Position numbers and translations under genes: made by a program. A stretch of 64,000 nucleotides of DNA, from assembly GCA_029531795.1 (NCBI GenBank), contig JAPEIS010000002.1, positions 868,001 through 932,000 of the forward strand, read 5' to 3'. The notes under the pieces are model-generated. The model searched no databases. It saw nothing but the letters and a program-made list of their open reading frames with translations, and was not told the origin of the DNA. The stretch's first letter is position 1. Every line of letters starts with the position of its first letter. Source of the DNA: Sclerotinia nivalis. Its lineage: Eukaryota > Ascomycota > Leotiomycetes > Helotiales > Sclerotiniaceae. This document shows positions 57,937 to 64,000 of this stretch, in pieces.

Positions 57937-60537
57937 ATGCATTTTTCTTATTTTGCCTCAGTCGTTTTGATTGTTCCGGGAATCATTGCTGCTGCTCTTC
58001 CGAGTGTTGATACTCATGCCTCTCGTTCATCACTTGTTTCCCATGAAAAGCGAAATTTCCCTCGTACACGATGGATGAAGCGCGACCGAATTGCCAGCAC
58101 AACTTTACTTCCTGTGCGTATTGGTTTATCTCAGAAAAATCTTGAGAAGGGACATGACTTCCTTATGGATGTGTAAGTAGTCTATGATACAGGGGATCTG
58201 AGCATTATATTCTGTATCATTCTATTGTACTAATTGCTTTACAGCTCACATCCAAAATCCTCAAATTATGGTAAACACTGGACAGCAGAACAAGTACATG
58301 AAATGTTTGCACCTTCAGAAGAAGCGATCGATACTGTTCGGAATTGGCTGGTCGACTCCGGGATTGCGGCCAGTCGAATTGTTCACTCCGACACAAAGGG
58401 ATGGTATGCATTTGATGCCACAACGAGTGAGCTTGAGGCATTACTTAATACTCAGTATTTTACATACGAGCATTCATCAACTGACGAAATAGCTGCTGCA
58501 TGTGACGAGTAAGATATTCTTTTCCCTGATTTCTCAAATTGAGTTTCCTATTGATTCGTATACGATATCGATTCGTGTTGAATAGGGCGTGAAAAATGCT
58601 AAACAGAGTACCATAGATACCACCTTCCAGCCCATGTTCAACCACACGTGGATTACATCACTCCAGGTGTCAAACTAATCTCCACGAAGAAGACAGCATC
58701 GTCCAAACGCAGCATTCTTGATGGGGGAAGAGGCAAGGGTTATGAACCATTACGACGACTGAAAGCTTCATTCGGAGCTTACTCGCACTACAATTCAAGC
58801 TCACTAGCGACCTGCGACGAGATCATCACTCCAGAATGTGTCAAAGCACTCTACCATATACCTCCCGCCAGTAAAGCAAACCCTAATAATGCAATGGGCA
58901 TTTGGGAATCAGGAGACTTCTATGATCAAGAAGATTTGAACCTATTCTTTGCAAATTATATCCCATATATTCCTCAGGGTACACATCCAATTCCTAATTT
59001 TGTGGATGGCGCTGTGGCTCCAGTCCCTGTCTCCGAAGCAGGTGGGGAAAGTTTATTAGATTTTGAATTGGCATATCCTTTAGTGTATCCTCAGAAGCTG
59101 GTGCTATATCAAACGGATGATATCAACTACTCCAATGAAAATCCTACCGTGGGCGCATTCAACACATTTCTGGATGCTATTGATGGGGTATGTATTCTCA
59201 ATCCTCAATTCAAGGCATGAAACTGATCATTTTAACTAGTCGTACTGTACATACTCAGCTTATGGCGAGACTGGAAATGATCCCGTTCTTGATCCTATCT
59301 ATCCAGATTCCGCAGATGATGGATATAAAGGAAAATTGATGTGTGGTGTTTACAAACCCACAAATGTAGTCTCAACATCCTACGGAGAAGCAGAGATAGA
59401 TCTTCCCGAATACTATATGAAGAGACAATGTAATGAGTATGTAGTATTGTCATATATTCAGTGATCAGATGCTTACGCGGAGTTAGATACCTGAAACTCG
59501 GGTTACAAGGACACACTTTCCTCTATTCTTCTGGAGATTTTGGTGTTGGCGGATCTCCTGGTGATGCTACAGAAAGCGGATGTCTGGGTCCAAACGCAAA
59601 TGTTTTTAATCCTCAATTTCCTGTTAAGTATGTATTCTCAATTCTATTTTCCCCAAACCCATAACACACAGGCTTGTGTATATGTGGGCCATGATTCAAT
59701 ATTGACAATTCAAAGTTGTCCATATGTAACAGCAGTCGGTGCCACGAAAGTCTACCCAGGCCATACAGTTTTCGAGCCAGAAAGTGCAGCCAACGATCTC
59801 ATAGGTCAACCATATTCTCGTGCATACTCTTCTGGTGGAGGATTTAGCAATGTCTACGAAACACCCTCTTACCAGAAAGAGGCAGTGGCAGCGTAAGTTT
59901 CTCCCTTTGTAATTATATTGCTATATTCTAATCAATCGTTGCAGATATTTCGCGCACCACAACCCTCCTTATCCTTACTACGAAGGCACCGCCAGTAGCA
60001 ATGTGACTCTGGGGTCTAATGGTGGACTGTACAATCGTGCTGGAAGAGGTATTCCAGATGTTTCTGCAAATGGAGATAATATCGCAACATTCTTACAAGG
60101 AAATTTTACTTTGAATGGTGGTACAAGTGCGAGTACGTCTTTCTCAATCCAAATATTCCTCCTCCAGTCTTACTAATCTTACCTAGGCACGCCCATTTTC
60201 TCTTCCGTCATCAATTTGGTATGTGAGATTCCACGCTCTAATTAGCCACTTCTAACGAAACGGTAGATCAACGAAGAACGTCTCGCTATTGGAAAATCTA
60301 CTGTGGGATTTATTAATCCAGTACTCTATTCTAATCCTCATGTTCTGAACGATATCACGAATGGAAGTAATCCTAACTGCGGTACTGCTGGGTTTAGTGC
60401 TGTGCCTGGGTATGTTTCCCCGCGATAGCTGGTGAGTGAGCTTCTTGCTAATGGCGTCTTGTAGGTGGGATCCTGTTACTGGCCTTGGAACACCTAATTA
60501 TCCTAAGTTGTTGCAGCTGTTTCTTAGTTTGCCTTGA
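57937..60537 (+). CDS. Secreted sedolisin (S53) serine protease
   Basis: Ten exons (57937-58172, 58245-58508, 58617-59187, 59240-59436, 59487-59627, 59716-59892, 59945-60132, 60187-60218, 60267-60409, 60465-60537) encode 673 residues. A signal peptide (MHFSYFASVVLIVPGIIAAA) is followed by an activation prodomain (about 30-210) containing LVDSGIAASRIVHSDTKGWY. The catalytic domain has the sedolisin triad: Glu 311 and Asp 315 in GESLLDFELAY, and Ser about 590 in NGGTSAS. FLYSSGDFGVGGSPGDA carries the oxyanion Asp. The C-terminal GWDPVTGLGTPNYPKL is the calcium-site signature. Such enzymes are acid tripeptidyl- or endopeptidases secreted for nutrition or plant-tissue attack. All phases agree. 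Confidence 0.94.
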
Positions 60538-61822
60538 TTGATTGTTGGAATATGGTAAGGTGAGAGCAACTGAAGGCCAGGTAGGCGTATTGGAGACTAT
60601 GTGAAGTAGCGATGTTTAAGGATATCTATGAGTAGATGAAATTTGATCTAGGTACATGATAAATCTACGTTTTTTTTTTACCAGTTAGGGTTATGAATAA
60701 AGAGCTCTTATGATAGTTTCCAAGGTTCCAAATAATTCAGAAATAATAATCTAAACACTATCTAATATAATGACAATTTGTTCCCGCTACTCCACTTCCC
60801 GCTAAAACAATACATTACCATCGATGCTAGTCTCATCCCTTGTCAACTTGTACCTACATAATATAAAGATCCTCTTTTATTTTCCCAAATAAACAAACAC
60901 TCTTTAACTATTTCCTTCTATACTTCATTCACTTACTCACTCACTCATTCACTCACTCATTCACTCACTCATTCACTCACTCATTCAATCAATCAACCCC
61001 ATTAAAAATACACACCCCAAACACCCAAAACATCTTAACCGCAATTCTTGCTTTAAGCAGTATTTTACAGCTAACCAAACATACATATCTTCCCCTTCTT
61101 CCTTCCTTCCCCTTCCAATCCAACTAATTCAATTAACCCTTCCCCGACCTTTTTTTTCCCCTCCAATCAATAACCTCAATCAACCCGCATCCTCATCCAT
61201 ATGCACATCCTCTCTTCACCCATCGAAAAATATCTCGATGAGGATGAAAATATTAATAATAATTAACAATAATAATTAATAATAATTAACAATAATAATT
61301 AACGCTGTACAACATAACCCCTGGGTATTTCAAGTCACTTAAAAACTCTTGCTGAATATGGGATGGAGGAGGAGTAGGAAGAGGAGTGTTGATGGGGTGT
61401 TTTTGTGTGGTGGTTGAGGTGTGTGGTGTGTTATGAGAAGGGGGGGAAGGGAAGGGAAAGGGGAATGGGGATAGGGATGGGTGGGAGTATGGGTGGGGGT
61501 GGAGAGGTTAATTTATTTGGATTCCAGGTTGAAGGTGGGGAATAGGATGGTGGAATGATGGGTTGGTGGTTGTTAGTGGTGTTGTAGGGAAGGGTGCGAT
61601 GGACAGAGTGAGGAGGCACAGGGTAAGAGATCAATGGTTATTGGGACTGTGCATAGGAGTTTGATATTGGTGCATAGGTGGGCTGGTGGGAGATTAATGT
61701 AATGTATTCTTATTGCTACAAATACACACACACATTATCGAAAATCAAAGATCAATAGAAATTGTATTTCAACTCGACTAAAATCTCAATATGATATTGA
61801 CTTGTCGCCATTCAACCGCAAA
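60538..61822. other. Convergent spacer with simple repeats
   Basis: About 1.3 kb between two convergent stops. Contains a CACTCACTCATT run (about 60940-60990), an AATAATTAAC-type run (about 61255-61303) and a G-rich strand at 61435-61500. No gene seen. Confidence 0.6.
60937..60992. repeat. 12-base tandem repeat, ACTCACTCATTC
   Basis: Four to five direct copies of a 12-base unit, nearly perfect. Confidence 0.85.
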
Positions 61823-63559
61823 TTATGATGTTGATGCTAATCGTGCCAATTTCGCCAGCTCATGAGCTGCAGTTATCCGGCCTGGTTTCTCTTTATATGG
61901 TCTACTCAATTCCAACGCTCTTTTCCGCATTGAAACCGCTTCATCGCTATCTCCTACGAGTTTCAAAAATGCACTACTCAATTCTTCCGCTTTCCACTAA
62001 ATTTGATGTTAGAATAGACATAGACGAATAAGATAACGGTGAGCGTGACACTTACATAAGGCGCCGCACTTCGACTACCCCATACCCCCACACCCAGATA
62101 CTCGACACGAACTGCAAAATCATAGAGATCAATCCACATCGGTAGAACCACTTGAGGAATCCCAGTCCCGATAGCTTCGTGGAAACAATTGGCGCCTCCG
62201 TGATGAACTGAGACGATGATATTTCCTGTTTCTAATAAAGCGGCGGGATCTACTTTTATCCAATTTGACATTCTTACACGTCCGGATTTAAGATCTGAGG
62301 ATAGTATATCGAGGAATTGATCGGTGAATTCGTGTCGTTTGTTGAATTTCCATAGTACTTGGACGGTGGAGTTGTCGAGGAGAATCTTAATGGCTTTTGC
62401 CATTTCTGTTGCGGCTAGCTCGTCGTAGTTTACTGTACTTCCTAGATTGATCAAAGCTGTCGGAGATGTTTTTAGCCACTCTGCTAGTTCTGGATCTTGT
62501 TCTGATGCGGGTGCTGTGGAAAGATAAATGGGGCCGCATTGTATGACGTTTTCGGGTATGATATCGAAAGGAAAGTCGAGTTCTTGGGAACTTTGAGTTA
62601 GCCATGGATAGTCCTTGTGGTAGACAGTGAACATGTCCAACGGGTTGGCAATTCCATTTTCCTTAAGATATGATCGCTTTTCCTCAACAACATTGCCAGT
62701 GATAGCAGGCGCTACTAGAACGGTGTATGCGAGTCGTAGGTTCATGTATATGTTTGATGGGATAAGGTACCAAGGCACAGGATATGTGTATGCGGAACTC
62801 AGGCTGAAATTGTGAGCATCATTTTTTATCAAAAAATTTGAGGGGAACTTACGCTGGATATTTCCATAGCGCGGCGACCCTAGGTTGGAATTGTACGAAA
62901 TTATCCTTGAGAGAATTTGGTGAAATGATAGCATGATTGCGTCCTTGAGCTCGCACAGCATCGATACCAGGTCCAAATAATGGATCTACCGCCACAACAA
63001 TCGGATCCACTGTCTCAAGTATACCAGATATCTCTTTGTAGAGACCAAGATAATCAGGGGCTGTCCATGGTATCAACCAGTGCTGCATATTACTGCAGAA
63101 CTTCCCCAATCCAGTGAGTCCAGGTGCGTTAATCGCTTGATCAACACCAATTCCATTATCTTTTAATGCTTTTTCAAATGATGGCCCTTTTAAATCATGG
63201 AAAGTAATAGCTCTCTCACTACCTGAGTTTTCCGCCGCGAATTGAGAGATTGTCGTAATGTCATTCTTTAGCTTCTCAAACGACACAAAATGAATATCGA
63301 AATCATTGTGTTCCACAAGTAAAGCATGACTAGTTGCCAGCAGAACATTCGCCAATCCATGTTCACTGTTTGTAAGAAACAAAACGGTATTATTCTTGCC
63401 AGGCCATTCTCCATGTTGTTTAGTGATGTGCTTTTCGCTCTGCGTGACTGATCCAGCGAATAAGTACGCTATGTAGGCAAACGCCGCCGCAAGAGCGAAA
63501 TGAAAAGGCCGTCTAAACATTTTTGGTCGCAATTTTTGGAAAGAAAAATGGAGGGACAT
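61823..63559 (-). CDS. Membrane-anchored UDP-glycosyltransferase (GT1)
   Basis: Exons 63559-62853, 62803-62056 and 61996-61823 encode 542 residues (529 if the second Met at 63520 is used). An N-terminal helix (FHFALAAAFAYIAYLFAG) suggests a signal anchor. The acceptor domain includes TNSEHGLANVLLATSHALLV. The nucleotide-sugar half has INLGSTVNYDELAATEMAKA, VQVLWKFNKRHEF and the UGT signature region IIVSVHHGGANCFHEAIGTG, IPQVVLPMWIDLYDFAVRVE. That fits GT1 enzymes that move a sugar from a UDP-sugar to sterols, xenobiotics or secondary metabolites. The substrate cannot be told from sequence. The third exon restores WKAEELSSAFLKLVGDSDEA. Confidence 0.92.
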
Positions 63560-64000
63560 TGAACGAAATTATAGGAAAAATTTTGGTTCTCCATGTTTGT
63601 TTTATGGTCCATGTGGCTTGGACGCAGTTATTCACCAACAGTTGGAGCTCCACCAATGAGATGAGACACCTTTGTCGTTCCACTGTGTAACTGTTATATG
63701 AATACTTGGTTCTACGGGTATTTCCATCCTACAATAACTCATAATTGATGAAGGATGAGGGTTTGTGGAATCGCTTGATTCCATGGGACTTTCCGAGATC
63801 ATGACCTTGATCGAGTCAAAGGCCGGAATCAACCTTGCGATGAAAATAGCGGTATCTGGTAGAGCAAGAGTTGGCATTCTATACTTTCGTCGTGTTTTGT
63901 GTTACTTCCCGTCTCAACTTCGATAGATAGCACGAAGGAAGATGAGTTCCGGTCAAGGTAGATGAACTCTCCCCGACACCGCGTATTCTGTAAATGTCGG
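63560..64000. other. Window end, uncertain minus-strand frame
   Basis: Promoter side of the glycosyltransferase. An 81-codon frame on the minus strand (63877-63632) starts MPTLALPDTAIFIARLIPAF and has no recognisable family. It could be a first exon or chance. Confidence 0.35.

Noticed and set aside
60937..60992. CRISPR-like regular repeat
   Set aside because: Contiguous 12-base tandem copies without spacers in a eukaryotic genome; a simple repeat.

Overview
The window is nuclear DNA from a filamentous ascomycete (Pezizomycotina). The genes carry many short GT-AG introns, mostly 50-70 bases with a CTAAC/CTAAT-like branch site. The proteins are fungal types: a Ste11 MAPKKK, a DUF1770 protein, a DUF8035-type protein, sedolisin and PEX3. 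Protein-level resemblance suggests Leotiomycetes (Botrytis/Sclerotinia-like); that is inference, because no marker gene was searched. I joined about 60 introns by hand by following reading frame and family conservation, so most gene models are spliced rather than single ORFs.

Layout. 0-10 kb: MAPKKK STE11, splicing factor CWC2 and urease accessory protein UreF (the last two convergent). 10.9-15.5 kb: a decaying stretch with a MARVEL-domain gene whose first exon looks damaged, a relic of a small membrane protein, a berberine-bridge-type FAD oxidase pseudogene with four stop codons and a lost splice donor, an unidentified broken reading frame, and a 233-bp hAT-type MITE with target-site duplication. 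15.7-24 kb: a conserved hypothetical gene carrying a second, older MITE in its first intron, a DUF1770 gene, a WHIM-domain chromatin protein, an unknown nuclear-type protein and a repeat-bearing spacer. 24.5-43.4 kb: a dense housekeeping block with ribosomal protein uL2, adenosine kinase, an EST1/SMG7-like decay factor, a ZNF511-like zinc finger, ATG101, PEX3, TRAPP subunit BET5, a CaMKK-type kinase, BUD31, complex I subunit NDUFA6 and RNA polymerase I/III subunit AC19. Several of these sit head to head on short shared promoters. 43.4-57 kb: a low-complexity-rich spacer with a tRNA-Glu-like half, a large charged DUF8035-like protein, a 5.6-kb gene-free stretch and RQC2/NEMF. 57.9-63.6 kb: a secreted sedolisin protease and a membrane-anchored UDP-glycosyltransferase.

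Functional links. CWC2 and BUD31 both belong to the Prp19-associated (NTC) spliceosome. uL2 and RQC2 belong to ribosome function and quality control, and AC19 to rRNA/tRNA synthesis. ATG101 and PEX3 share one promoter region. Nothing here forms an intact biosynthetic cluster. The decayed zone at 11-15.5 kb could be what remains of one. The most notable observations are that gene graveyard with its C-to-T-like lesions, the MITE pair, three GC-AG introns, an in-frame presequence-like extension of adenosine kinase, and an overlapping upstream ORF at STE11.
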